A stretch of DNA of 64,000 nucleotides from Varroa destructor (Eukaryota > Arthropoda > Arachnida > Mesostigmata > Varroidae): NCBI RefSeq assembly GCF_002443255.2, contig NW_019211460.1:34385952-34449951 (forward strand). The letters are read 5' to 3'. Below, one piece after another: positions 42,178-53,500 of this stretch (position 1 is the first letter of the stretch; each line of letters opens with the position of its first letter). Under the pieces are notes generated by a model. That model was not told the DNA's origin. It saw nothing but the letters and a program-made list of their open reading frames with translations, and made no database searches. Made by a program: the position numbers and the translations under genes.

Positions 42178-45100
42178 TTTTAATAAACGGTATTTATCCG
42201 GTTCCTCTTCTTCTTCGATTTGGCCTGTGTTTTATGTAATATGCATAATAAATGGTTTTGTTTACCCAGCGCTTTTATACAATACTTGGTTTGCTGCGCC
42301 TAAGCAAAACAGACACTATTGGCTCACACATTTTAGCTAATTCAGTTAATAATCATCATATGCCTATAACGCTTTTCAGTATACAGTTAATTAAACTAAT
42401 TAAGACACCTTATTCGACGAAACGCAAAAATCTTCCTATCTATTCAAAGTGTAACAATTTTTTTTCCGCTGAACTCTTTCATGTGAGATGCGATTGAGAT
42501 TTTTACATGCCGGATAGCACCAAACGTTAAGCTGGCGACATTTATTATACATGGGTCTACACGTTTTTTTTTTTACGACAAGGTGATGCGTAACATACCT
42601 TTTATTTTGGGAAAACTAGATAATCCAACCGTAGTCCATACTATTGTGCGATCTGAGTTCACTCATTTAATGTTTAGCGGAAAAACAAACTCTAACAATG
42701 CAACGAACAAGCTCAGCTGACCAGAATGGGGTCGCCCTGTGAGTGTCGTCTAATCAGCTGTTCTGGCGTTCGAAACGCGCTGTTGATATCCGAAGCTCGG
42801 GTATTGTTTATCAACAGTTGCGCGGCCGCAGCTCGAGACACCGCCCACGTATGTCCGGAGCACTAACGGATAACTTTGTCTTGTGGCGCGCGAATCAGCT
42901 CCGAAAAGTAAGGAAGCCGGACTCTCTATCTAGTTCCGGTGCGAAATGACATCTGACATTACAGGAAAGTAGCGATTACAGTTGCGGGGGGAAACTATAC
43001 GTGACTGAAACCCGGCCAGCCAAATTATTTTCAGTTTCTGAAGCTCAGTTCCTAAAAAGACCATATCGGAAACCGATATTCACACAACTAAACCAAACTA
43101 AGCACGCTACACTAACAAGCAGCAAATTATTTATTATGTATCCTTTAAAAACAGTTCAGATAAATTGTTTTTGATATTTGAGAGCTGGTATTGTGCAGCG
43201 GCGGATAAAATCATTGTGGGACAGCTATCTACACCTCACACGTGTTTATATATACCTGTTATTGCTACGGAGAAGACATACTGACAACTCAAACTCTGAT
43301 CATCAAAAACGACGCATTTTCACCATTAACGTATTAGAGTGCCTGCTTAATAAGGTTACTTACATACATTGCAAAAAACTCGCTAAGACCCTGTTGCAAA
43401 GACGAGCTGATGAGAAAGGACATCGAGTTTATAACGTTTTTATCATGAATATATATCGAAGGGGAGAGAGAGAGAGAGATAGGATGTAGGCCTCAGGCCT
43501 TTCCAGCGCCAAGCCCTACTGTCTAGTGTCAAACAAGAATAGACTGTTTAAACACCACATAACACAATTGTTTCCATAACTGTTTTGTCATCAAAACGTT
43601 CTCTTGCAGTTTTTTAAATACACTGAAACTTTTTGCCCATATATAGCATATGATATTCGCACCAGGCGTAGAAAGATACGGGATAAGACTACCCGGAGCA
43701 CTGTCTATTACTCAATGTGACACAAACAGGAATACTCATTCATGCTGGCCCTTAGAAAAGATTCACTCTATTGAAGTTAATTCCGTTCATCTTCGCAAGA
43801 ATTTCTGTTTAACGTAATTATCCTAGGCTAATGGTGGTAAGAGCATCTCGACTTCATAATGTGATCAAACTGTGATAGATTTTGTTGTTATCTTATGAAT
43901 GCAACGTATAATATTTACAAACTACAAATTTCAAAGACTACAGTATTAAAGCGATTCAACAATGCACAGTATTTGATTCCTAAACACGAGCCAATTTAGC
44001 CCGATTAGCTCGTCAAGCTGCGTGCATGTACGATCTACATTTTTCTTATCGACACTGCTACATGTTTTTTGTTACTGCACCCATGTACTATATTATCGTA
44101 TTGACACATAGCTAATTTTGATTTTACATTAGTATTTATAGTTGTAAAGCTTTATATTCAGATTTTCTTAATGACACTGAGATCAGCCCCAACATAAATT
44201 GGACCATATGGATGCTAGCGCTTATCTTTACATGGATCTTAAAAATAGGTAAATTATTCTACTTCTCTTTGCCGCGCTGATCTCAGAGCTTCTAAAACAT
44301 GTTTGGTAGTAAGTTTTGAGGCAGCATTTGTGAAGCTGTAGGACACAGGGCGCGGGGTCAACTCTGGAACGAGAGAAAGGCGGTTGGGAATTGTGCTCAT
44401 CAAAAAGTTATTTACAAACAAAATGAATCTTTATCTTGACTTGTAGACTACATTCTCTCTTTGCATGATACTGGCACATCGAGAAGTATCTATTCAACCC
44501 GACCCTATGCCCAGTTTTATCTACCATGGCCGCTGTCTTCTATCTCAAAGTTACACCAGTACACTCTACGGTAGTGACCGGTGCACCATTCACATAGACC
44601 GGCCATCAATCTCGACCCGCTCAATCTTGTTGTCTAGCTTTCGTGGCCTTACTAGCGCGCGCTACACAGGATGTGAATGCGGCCTGGCTTGAAACCCCGC
44701 ACTACCTTTTATCCGCGGTCCGGGACTTCAGGAAGTTCTCGTATTCAAGGGAGCTATCTATGAACACAATCTCTTCGAAAAAGATCGCACCATTTCTAAG
44801 CTATTTCAACAGCTTCCTTCCTCTTAATTTAGGAAGGTAACGAAATAAACAATGCATTTACCACCACCGACGGAGACAATCGTCCCTCCCAATTTAAAAA
44901 CAAGGTAGGAGCCAGGTAGGAGGCGGGCGTGAATGGAAGCTAAGCTTTGAGTTTAATTCTCCCTTGAATATAGTGTATATAACTTTTTAGGATACATATT
45001 TATGTAAATATTTATATTCATCTTTATAGCTAAGACAGTGTGCCTACGAAAGCTAATTTCAAAGGTGTCTCTATTTAAGCATTAGCTATTGCTTAACCCA

Positions 45101-45866
45101 CTTATCTTTGCCTGTTCAATAGCTTTAGGACCACTTAAAATTTTCACTGTTTTGGCAAAGTGAGCACTTTTAGATAGTTACTTGGCTGTTTCTTGATTTA
45201 ATAACACATTTCTCAACATGTATGATTCTGTGTTTGTTATTGAATTGTTTATGAATCTTTACAGATAATAATATATACGTATATATCGTATCTGGCGAAG
45301 TGGCTAACGAAAAAGCTTGCATGGTAGCCGTTTGGCTTAGCCGTCTTGTCCGAAGAGACTCAAGAAGCGGAAGTCATGAGGCATCCCAAGCAAAGAATCA
45401 AGAAAAAAGAGATCGAAGTAGGCCATCGAACATGCGGTCCTAGCATCATGTCAATCGCGCTTATTCATTTTAATCGTGTGGCGATTGTGGATTTACTCGG
45501 ATAGCTGTAGTAATTTTTTCGTCAGTGTCGACGTGATTTCTACACCATTGAAAACTAAGCGTTCCGAGTTTCACGCTACGCGCTGCTATTTAAGAAGCAT
45601 TGCTTTCGACATTTCATAAACTAAAGTTTTCGCGCTGATGTGGTAAGGACGTGTTTGAATACTAACCTCTGAGAATAAATTAGACTTAAAAATCACTTGC
45701 TTTGAGATTAAGAACCATTGCACTGGTGACTTCTCTGTCATATCTTGAGAAAAGAAGGAGCTGTCGAAAAATACACTTCAGTTTACGTAGTTATGCACAA
45801 GATACAATAGAACTAACAAATCTATAACTATCCATTCAATTATCTAGTTGTTTCCCCTTCCTTCTA
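42178..45866. other. Intergenic DNA with a GC-richer block
   Basis: 42715-43020 is locally GC-rich (GCGGCCGC, CCGCCC) and lies upstream of ALKBH7, so it may be a promoter. A (GA)n run is at 43462-43480. Open frames such as 43178-43489 and 44465-44692 have no splice or family support. No clear gene otherwise. Confidence 0.35.
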
Positions 45867-46127
45867 TTAGTGACGCTCTGAGATGACGCTTTTCATCTTA
45901 GGCGATTTTGGAGCCTTTTCTTTATCGGACTCTAATTCTGATGATAGCGTTGAGAAAGGCGTCGATGATTCCTCAGATATCGCTCTTGGTCTGATCACGA
46001 GTGTCTGAGGCGGACGGGATGACCGCTTGGAGTGAAGCTCTCGTCTTTCCCGCGGCGCGGTTCCCTCGTGGCCCCAGTAGAAGCTAGTTCTTGCTCCAGC
46101 TTTATTTCCCTGTCTCGGCCGTAGGGC
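45867..46127 (-). CDS. Candidate 3' terminal exon, Ser/Lys/Glu-rich tail
   Basis: Open for 86 codons after a TTCTTAGTTAG acceptor, ending in TAA. The translation is basic at first (KAGARTSFYWGHEG), then Ser/Glu-rich, and ends KSPKMKSVISERH, as in disordered C-terminal tails. A second frame of the same stretch is open for 43 codons and would join in phase (2) with an acidic upstream segment that ends at a GTATGG donor near 46225. I cannot decide between the two. Family unknown. Confidence 0.35.
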   Translation of the reverse strand, partial: ALRPRQGNKAGARTSFYWGHEGTAPRERRELHSKRSSRPPQTLVIRPRAISEESSTPFSTLSSELESDKEKAPKSPKMKSVISERH

Positions 46128-46269
46128 CTAACTAAGAACGAAGCTGGGGTTGCTTAGGATAAGTAGGGTTGTTGAGGGGCTAGTTTCTTCCTTACTGGAT
46201 TGACTAGAAACAGCCATACCGACGGCCACGGTGGCCATCACCGCCTCCTTCTCCTTCAACACCAGCGTG

Positions 46270-46305
46270 TGTGTCGTCGTCGTCGTCGTTGTCGCCGCCG
46301 CTGCC
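46270..46305. repeat. (GTC)n / (GCC)n triplet run
   Basis: Imperfect GTC and GCC units. On the minus strand they encode an Asp run or a Thr run depending on frame, so if transcribed this would be a homopolymer segment of the candidate described at 45867-46127. Confidence 0.7.
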
Positions 46306-46559
46306 GTTGTCAGCTTCTCCCTTATGGTCATCCATCTTCATTTCGCACCCGCTTGCATACATTATTAATAGCGGGTAGCCGCGGGTGTTGCCCCTTCCCC
46401 CACTCGCCGCCGGGCTTCTCGTCGTCAATACTATAGTATACAGCATACAACCACGGCACCTAACTCCTAGTAGCAGCTGGCGTTTATCAGCTTTTCAGCC
46501 ATCACGGCCCAAATTCACCATTTCAGTGCTTCCATCCCTATCGGGCCAGCTTAGCCACA

Positions 46560-46783
46560 CATACTTCGGTCGGTAGAGCGCTCGACTTGCCGACGGCGTT
46601 CTGCGTGTGCAGTCGTTCTCCTTCTTCCACCGGTGAAGAGCGGGATGGGACGAGAGAACGCGGCAGAAGCGTCAGCCGGCCAACTAACCATTTGCTATAG
46701 GATGAGGAGCCAATATCGCTACGGTAGTAGCAGCGGCAGCCTCCGTGCCACTTGGAAGGCAGCTGCCTAGCTACGCAGCAACC
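46560..46783 (+). promoter_or_regulatory. CpG-rich putative promoter and 5' UTR
   Basis: GC- and CpG-rich stretch immediately ahead of a strong start codon, in an otherwise AT-rich region. The divergent minus-strand candidate at 45.9-46.4 kb suggests it could serve both directions. Confidence 0.35.
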
Positions 46784-46861
46784 ATGGAAGCGGACAGCCG
46801 GGCAGACCAGATCAGAGCTTCAATGATGGACGAAAGTCGGTTGCTTAATGGCGCCGTACCT
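46784..46861 (+). CDS. Candidate first coding exon with a perfect Kozak start
   Basis: ATG in a GCAACCATGG context opens 26 codons (MEADSRADQIRASMMDES then RLLNGAVP) and is followed in phase 0 by a CCT|GTAAGC donor. Composition is that of an ordinary soluble N-terminus. A strong pyrimidine-tract acceptor at 47029-47048 followed 15 bases later by GTATGT would make a microexon in phase. No later plus-strand exon could be placed, and the protein is not recognised. Confidence 0.4.
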
Positions 46862-48395
46862 GTAAGCCAGCAGCTAACGTATTCTACGCGAAAGGTAGCT
46901 AGGCGTTTTGAAATCATCTAGCTGGCTTCTGTTTATCTAAATACACATAAGTATTTGTGCTAACGATTACAGAATGTGTGGCCTTAAAAAAATCTAAGAA
47001 CACGAATAGGTTTCTCTTTTCAATGTCAATCCTTTTTTTTTTTGTTTAGGACGTTGAATTTTTCGTATGTATCTAAATGTATAACGAATTTACGTGACAA
47101 GGCGTGCGCCAGTTGCTCAGGTCGGAAATGTCTCAACAAACATCTATTGAGAATCCTGCTTAATAAAGCTGGACTCATATGGGAATATCTGATGGGAACA
47201 TCCAAGTCAATGGCCGGGTGATTTGGATCAATCTTCCAGTTAAACGGGCGTTCGAGTTTCAGTTTTAAAATATGGATCTTCCGTAATTGGGAAGAAAAAG
47301 GACATACAGCGAAAATGGTTAACGTCAATTTTTCCGCGAAAATAATTCGTTTATCTTAGAAAAGATACAGGTATCTATATACAGCCTCGTATAGGTTAGG
47401 TTTGTAAGAGACAGTGTCACTAAACGGACGAGCAAACAATAGCATATAACATGTTTAAAGAGCATCGGGTTTTATCGACATTTAAGCAACAGACTTTACC
47501 ATATTCTGCCAAGATATAGAATCTCGTACTGCTCGAACGTGGTTATTTTTTTTTAGTCATCATTAAATACAAAATGTCATCGAACAGCCAAATAGAATAG
47601 AACGTTTACAGCATCAGGTGTACATACATATTTTGAAGTGAAAACACCTTACTTACCATTAGTGTCATCGTTTGAAGAAAGGCTTTATTCCTTTAATTCT
47701 CGTTACCATCAGCAATTATTGCACACAAAATACCATAATAGTAATAACTCTAATAATAATATACTTATTATCATTATGCTTATTAGGCGAATGAAAAAGG
47801 AAAAACACTAGCAGTGTAACTCTGTCGTCCTTCTGATCACGAGTATCCTCAGCATCAATTGGAGTATCTTCCAGTGCTCGTTATTATCATCGTCAAAAAC
47901 CAAAACAACTGACCTCTCGAACAGCAGGTGACGCACGAGTATACCGGTCGAAGAGTCACCTCTCCTATTTATATCATCGTACACATATATAATATTCTAT
48001 CCATTGTCATCGTTTGTGTTCCGCTAGTCTACTGTCGCTGTGGATGCTGTCTTCGTTGAAAGTATTAAAAATCATCACGTATCATTAAAGCTGCTTTTCT
48101 TTAATTACTACACGCACATGGTACTGTCATTGTTCTTCTAAATTGATCCTTCTTCTTCTAAGCAGACCGTTTAATAATGGCTAATTTCTTTCCTCCTCTC
48201 TCGACGATGATCGCACTTGTTGTTGTCCTCCCGTCCATAATGTTGCATTATTAATAGTATTTATAGACAGTAAAGAATAATTATTGTAATTATCATTGGC
48301 GGCTGCTAACTGACGTACACTCGACCACATGCGTCATCATGCTTTCACGTCCGCGTCGTCTGCACGGTCTACGACGGTCATTCTTTAGTCTCAAT

Positions 48396-48470
48396 GACAG
48401 TCATAATAATGATAATAATTATTACTATTATTATTATTATTATGGTAATGCTAATAATAATAGTCATCTT
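48396..48470. repeat. AAT/ATT triplet tract with internal dyad symmetry
   Basis: ATAATAAT-type units on the left mirror ATTATTATT units in the middle, so the tract can fold on itself. Confidence 0.75.
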
Positions 48471-49294
48471 AATGTTAAATAGTATCAATATCTAACTGGG
48501 CAACAATATGTACGTGCATTTCTTTGCGGTATCTACTTGATGTGTGAATCTGGGATCGTACTGATATAGAGAAGGATATGTAAGATTCGACCCTCGGGTG
48601 GAAGCCTTGCTTCTTAGGTTATAGGTAGGGCAAACTGCCATTTAATTCTCACTGTGGGGGGCAAAGGTGTGTGTGCGGCAGCAAGGGTCACACGCACACA
48701 CAGGCGCACACAACAGTCACACGCTTGCCCTTTTTTACTCTGCTGGTTTTCCTTGCCAGGAGGGCTGGTCTCTCGCTCTGCGCGGCGAACAAAACCCCCT
48801 GCGCATGAACGAACCGCATCGAAAAGGCCTGGGCGGGCAGAAATTTCCGTTCTGCTTGACGGTCAGAAACTGTTGCTGTCAAATGAAGCCTTTCGTTCAC
48901 TGAAAACCGAGGTGGTGCTGATGTGGCGGCAAGTGGTAAAACTTTTGGTGCCTTTGCTCATGCAGTTGTTATTTAATTATTTCTTTGTGTTTTAGATTAT
49001 GAAGGATCCTCGTTATTCAGTCTCGAGTACAACGGAGCTAGGAGGCTACTAGCCATTCTGTATTTTACGTCTCAAACGTTACAGTGTCGCTAGAAGATTG
49101 AAGATTAAGCTATAAAACGCCTTGAGATACTGCTTGTCTGATTCTGCTTTTTACATAACGAGTCGCAATTAAATAAGAGAGAAGCCGAGATCAGAGAGAA
49201 CAATGCTCTGATAAGAGTTAGTTCTGAAATAAAAAGTGAACGAACTTGCCCTCAAATCGGCTTCGTTTAAATAAATCGGACGTCAGCTATAACT

Positions 49295-49297
<3 letters not shown>

Positions 49298-49336
<39 letters not shown>
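49298..49336. repeat. (TC)n microsatellite
   Basis: About 19 uninterrupted CT units. Complementary to the AG tract at 49641-49700. Confidence 0.95.
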
Positions 49337-49340
<4 letters not shown>

Positions 49341-49640
49341 ACATTGGAAAACGAATAAGATGACAAAAATATTATCAATAGTAATGTACACGTGGACCTT
49401 GCTGTTTTCAAGTGTGACCAAATACCATTACGATGACGATAATCGTTATTTATCTTTTGTCAGCCTGCCCTTCGACCGTAATCATCGAATGGCAAAAATG
49501 CAGTTTTCATCAACTGATGTTGCTACTTTGGTATCATTTAGACACTGTAGAGTGAAACTTCTTGTTGGTTTGCCTTTTTCTTTTGTTCGGAAATAAAAAG
49601 GACTTCTAATGCCGCGCTGACGATCGCGTTGCGGAAAAGG

Positions 49641-49700
49641 AAGAGAGAGAGAGAGAGAGAGGGAGGGAGGGAGAGAGAGAGGGAGGGAGGGGGGAGGAGT
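49641..49700. repeat. (AG)n / GGGA microsatellite
   Basis: AG units interrupted by GGGA units, about 300 bases from the TC tract it could pair with. Confidence 0.95.
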
Positions 49701-50552
49701 GGGATTAGGCTGCTGCCTAGTGCGAAATCACGGGGCCTTTTGATGATGATGATGAGGACTGGTGCTTGTTGAGCTGTACAGGGATCGATTGCGATTGATG
49801 GATATGGCGAGGTGTTGAGGGCACTGCTGCTGACTGGCGCCCCGTTGGGCAAGTCGACAAGGAATAGGTCCTAGTTCCTTATGAGCAAGACATACAGAGC
49901 GATCAACTACAAAATATTTACACCTCCCACCGTCGGGGCGCCGTATTATGGCGTCAACACATACACTTTCATATGCTCCCTTTGTATATGGAAAACTATC
50001 AGGGTGACTGTCTGTAGTGAGTGTGTGAGTACTCATATGTATAAACATAATGGCTTTATGTATGTGTCATGTTGTTACGTGGTTGGTTGGCATCTCAAGC
50101 TGAAGTTATTGAACACTATGCACAGCACGCCACAACAACGAATCGAGCGTGGTATCGCATAATATCATGTGCTGTGTTCGTGGCGACCCCTGACGGTGAG
50201 CAGGATACATCGTGAAGCACTCCAGGGAACTGGTGTGTGGAAGCGAGCCAGAGGTCGTCGTCGTCTGCTCCTATTAACTTCAACTATTTCTTTCTGTTCC
50301 GTGTCTTCTGCTTTTCTGTTTATGTTTATTCATTGATGGAAAAGAGGTGTGCTATATACATATTGATGACGATCGCTGGCTACGAAGCGGCACGGGTTTA
50401 ACGAAGTTATTTGCTGCGAGGACTTGCTGTGGTCAATTAGGCGTGAATCGCCGGCCTGACGTTAGCATATGTGCACATGACCGCCGCCGTCGCCGCTGCT
50501 GTCGACTTTTTTAGCCTCGGCTTTGCGTTTGGCCGACGGGGACAGCGAGTGC

Positions 50553-53500
50553 TTAGGCCGGCGCAATAGGGGGCACAGGCGTCATCGGTGTGAACGCCGT
50601 ATAATGGCTAGGGTGAGGGACGCTTCTTAGTCCTGCAATCGAAATAATGAACAACAACAATGACATAAAGCGTACAATGGTAGATCCATTAGATAAGCGA
50701 AAATCTATACTATCTTATCTACTGCGCATTGCAACAAACAATACAAAATATAGTAGCTAGGATGATGGCGCGGGAACTGCGTGAGCTGCAGTTTTGATAC
50801 AGACCGAAAGAGAAAAAGCTGCATCGAGGAAATAACAACTTCGAAGGTGGAAGGTGACGGTGGATTTCATTTGCTGTTTATGGCTTATTGCGGGGAATTA
50901 GAGGGATTTGTCGCAGCTGAAGCTCCGTCGCCAGTAACTCCAATCCGATACACTAGACTTCCGGGAGGGCAACAAGCAGCACCCATCGAGCTGGCAGCAG
51001 GCGAGTGATCAGTTGCGGAGCCGACAACCAGGCAATCGAAGTGGACGGCTTTCACAATTCGTCATGCGGACACAACCTTCTTGCTTGTCCATTATTATCG
51101 CGAAACAACGCGGGATAGACAAGTAAGGGCGGAAACGGGCGGATCTCGAGCTTGACTGCCTTTGACGTTGTTTTCTACCTTGACTATCCTGAATGGCTTT
51201 CCCTAGAAGCTTTATAGCCAAGTGGGCAAGAATGGGGACCGTAAGAGTTCAATGGCGTTCTGCGGAACATAGCTGTCTCGGGTACATAGTATTATGGAAG
51301 GCAACCAGGAGTGGTCGTATAGGGAGCGGCTGTCTACAATCGAGGTTGCTCGAAACAGTTGAACCAGGCTGAGAAATAAGAGGGGTCTAGACTAATAAAA
51401 AACGATACAAGGGTGTTTCGAGGTGTCGTGCTGTCTGTTTTTGTCTCCAACACCGGCGTCGAACGACTGAAGTCGCCCCCGCGCGCACCGCTCGTGACGA
51501 CGGGCCCTTGTTTCCCCTATGTCGCCTGCAAGCCCGAGCAGACGTCAGTCAGAACCCCACCAACAACGATGGAGTAGATAGGTAATCACGTCGGCTCCAA
51601 AAGCACAAGCAACCAGGAGACAACGCAAAGCGAGGCCACCCGGCGACTCTTCAGCCGCTGTTATAGCAGGACCTATTTTATCCCTACTTTTGGCACACAC
51701 GCACTCAACCATACGCGGTCTGCTCTACGTTCTTCCCTTTTACGTTAGCTGAGAGGCAACAGAAACTGCAGCTTCTGCCTATCTCCAACCGGTTGACCTG
51801 GCCACTACAGTTCCAACAGCTGCCATCACTGTGTGAACTATTACAGTGTCCATTCTTCTCTCCCTGCCAATAGTACTGCCAGAACCGCTGTACCAGGAAC
51901 GAAATGAGAATTAGAGGGAAACGTGGCCGAGGAAAGACACTTGGACAAAGGAAACGGCGTCGAACCTCCAGAGGGGACTCGAGGGAAACTGTAGAGAAGA
52001 AGCGACCGGAGGAATCGGGGAACCACCGGAATCTAAGACGAGACGCAAACTGCAGCAGCAGTGGTAACAATGGCGAGAGAAGTTCCTATATTCTCTCTGT
52101 CTTTCTCTTGTTCCCGTCCTTCTATAAAACGGTCGCGCGGAGTTCCGACTTTAGTTGGTCGGTACATAGAGACGAGCACGCCGTCCCAAAACTCGGATGA
52201 CGCAGCCACTGCCAGGGGGGGGGGGGACAGCAGAAGGATGAGGTAGAGGGAATGTCTTTCCTTCTTCCACTACCGCGATCACTACTAGGCCTACCATATC
52301 TTTCACTCTCGCTTTCTCTCTCTCTCTGCGACCATCTATCCTGTAGCGTAACTCGTTGCCTGTACTTCTGCTGCTCCCAGAGACTAATGTGGGAGAAGTT
52401 TTTTCTTGTTCGTCTGTGCAGACGATTCTCTTAGTCAGTGTGCATGTACGTTTGCTTTAACTTCGCCATAGTTATAGGGAAGCTCGCTATTGAAACAGAG
52501 GCCAAGAAAAAAGGGCAGATACAGTGAGCTCGTTCGCATTTAAGCGTGAGGCGGAGGAAGGCGGGCGATCGGCTGATCGTCGGCTGAATCGGCCTCCCGA
52601 TCCTTCGGCGAGAAACAAGAAACACTCGTACGGGACGCGACAATTTGCCACCCACCGGGAGAGCGGAAACCAAATGTTGAAGGCGGAAGAAACTGGCTAT
52701 TAGGCACTCGCATATTGAGGCAAGAACTTGATCCGACAGTGAAAGCGACATTGAGATATTTGGAGGCGCTTATGAACAAACCATTTAAAGACTGAAGGAA
52801 AGGGCTGAGAAGAATTGATAGAATACCAGAACGCATAGAAACTATGGAATAGAAAAACGTACCGTTGAATATCTGCTGAGACGAAGATCCAGTAGGCGTT
52901 ACAGAGCCCCCAGATGGTGTGCCGGTCATTGTTGGAGTAGGGCTGCCGTAGCCACCGGGCGTCGGAGTGCCTGTGAATAGTTATGCAGTAAATAAGCTAG
53001 TCACGACGGGTCTGGTTGACCGCTGTAACGAATCCGAAGCCTTCACAGCTAGCCTATACATAGAGAAGATCGAAAGAAACGAAAACTGCTCTCTATTACG
53101 GATGAAGACGCACGCAAAATCGGCAGTCTCGTCTCTTCCGAACGAAATGACTTAGTCTTGAATCATTTAAGTTCGGTAAAATCTATCGAATTCACTCAAC
53201 TGAAAAGACACGTTAAATTATTGGCTCTTATATAGAATCTTTATATTCAATTTAATCCTGAATAATGAACTGATTCTGATGACTAACCGGTGGACTGTGG
53301 GTGCCCGAGGTTACTGTAGCCGGTGTTGGTTTGCGGCTGCGACCCGGTAGCAGCGGAGGAGTTGTTGCCGTTGTTGTTGCCGTTGTTATTGTTCGCGGAG
53401 GTACTATGAGGAGTAGACGCGTTCGAAGCATAGCCGCCTCCTCGCGGAGAGACACCTTCCGATGGTGGCCTTCCGCCTGGAACAGTAAACATGAAATGTC

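Larger units (their letters stand above)
46862..50552. other. Region below the COE stop codon, probably a long 3' UTR plus spacer
   Basis: No exon with support. It carries AT-rich triplet tracts (47740-47790, 48396-48470), a CA-rich GC patch (48650-48960), a TC tract and an AG tract. Such simple-sequence richness fits a long COE 3' UTR on the minus strand. A 100-codon minus-strand frame at 47026-47328 is open on both strands and has no family match. Confidence 0.35.

Noticed and set aside
43178..43489. 103-codon plus-strand open frame ending in a GA repeat
   Set aside because: No splice sites, no family match, and its C-terminus is made of the microsatellite. Random frames this long are common in the window.
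44465..44700. Resemblance of one minus-strand frame to a retroelement aspartic protease
   Set aside because: The key active-site motif is missing, stops interrupt the frame, and the similarity rests on a few residues.
46560..46630. tRNA-like D-arm (GGTCGGTAGAGCGCTCGACTT)
   Set aside because: No T-arm or acceptor stem follows at the right distance.
47026..47328. 100-codon minus-strand open frame
   Set aside because: The opposite strand of the same stretch is open for 57 codons and neither matches a family. Its C-terminal Lys run is just the poly-T tract read backwards.
49641..49700. Possible CRISPR-like or satellite array in the AG-rich tract
   Set aside because: It is a simple microsatellite with no spacer structure.
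52540..52929. 129-codon minus-strand frame taken as one ORF
   Set aside because: Only its first part (52863-52929) is a COE exon; the rest reads through a GTACGT donor into intron.
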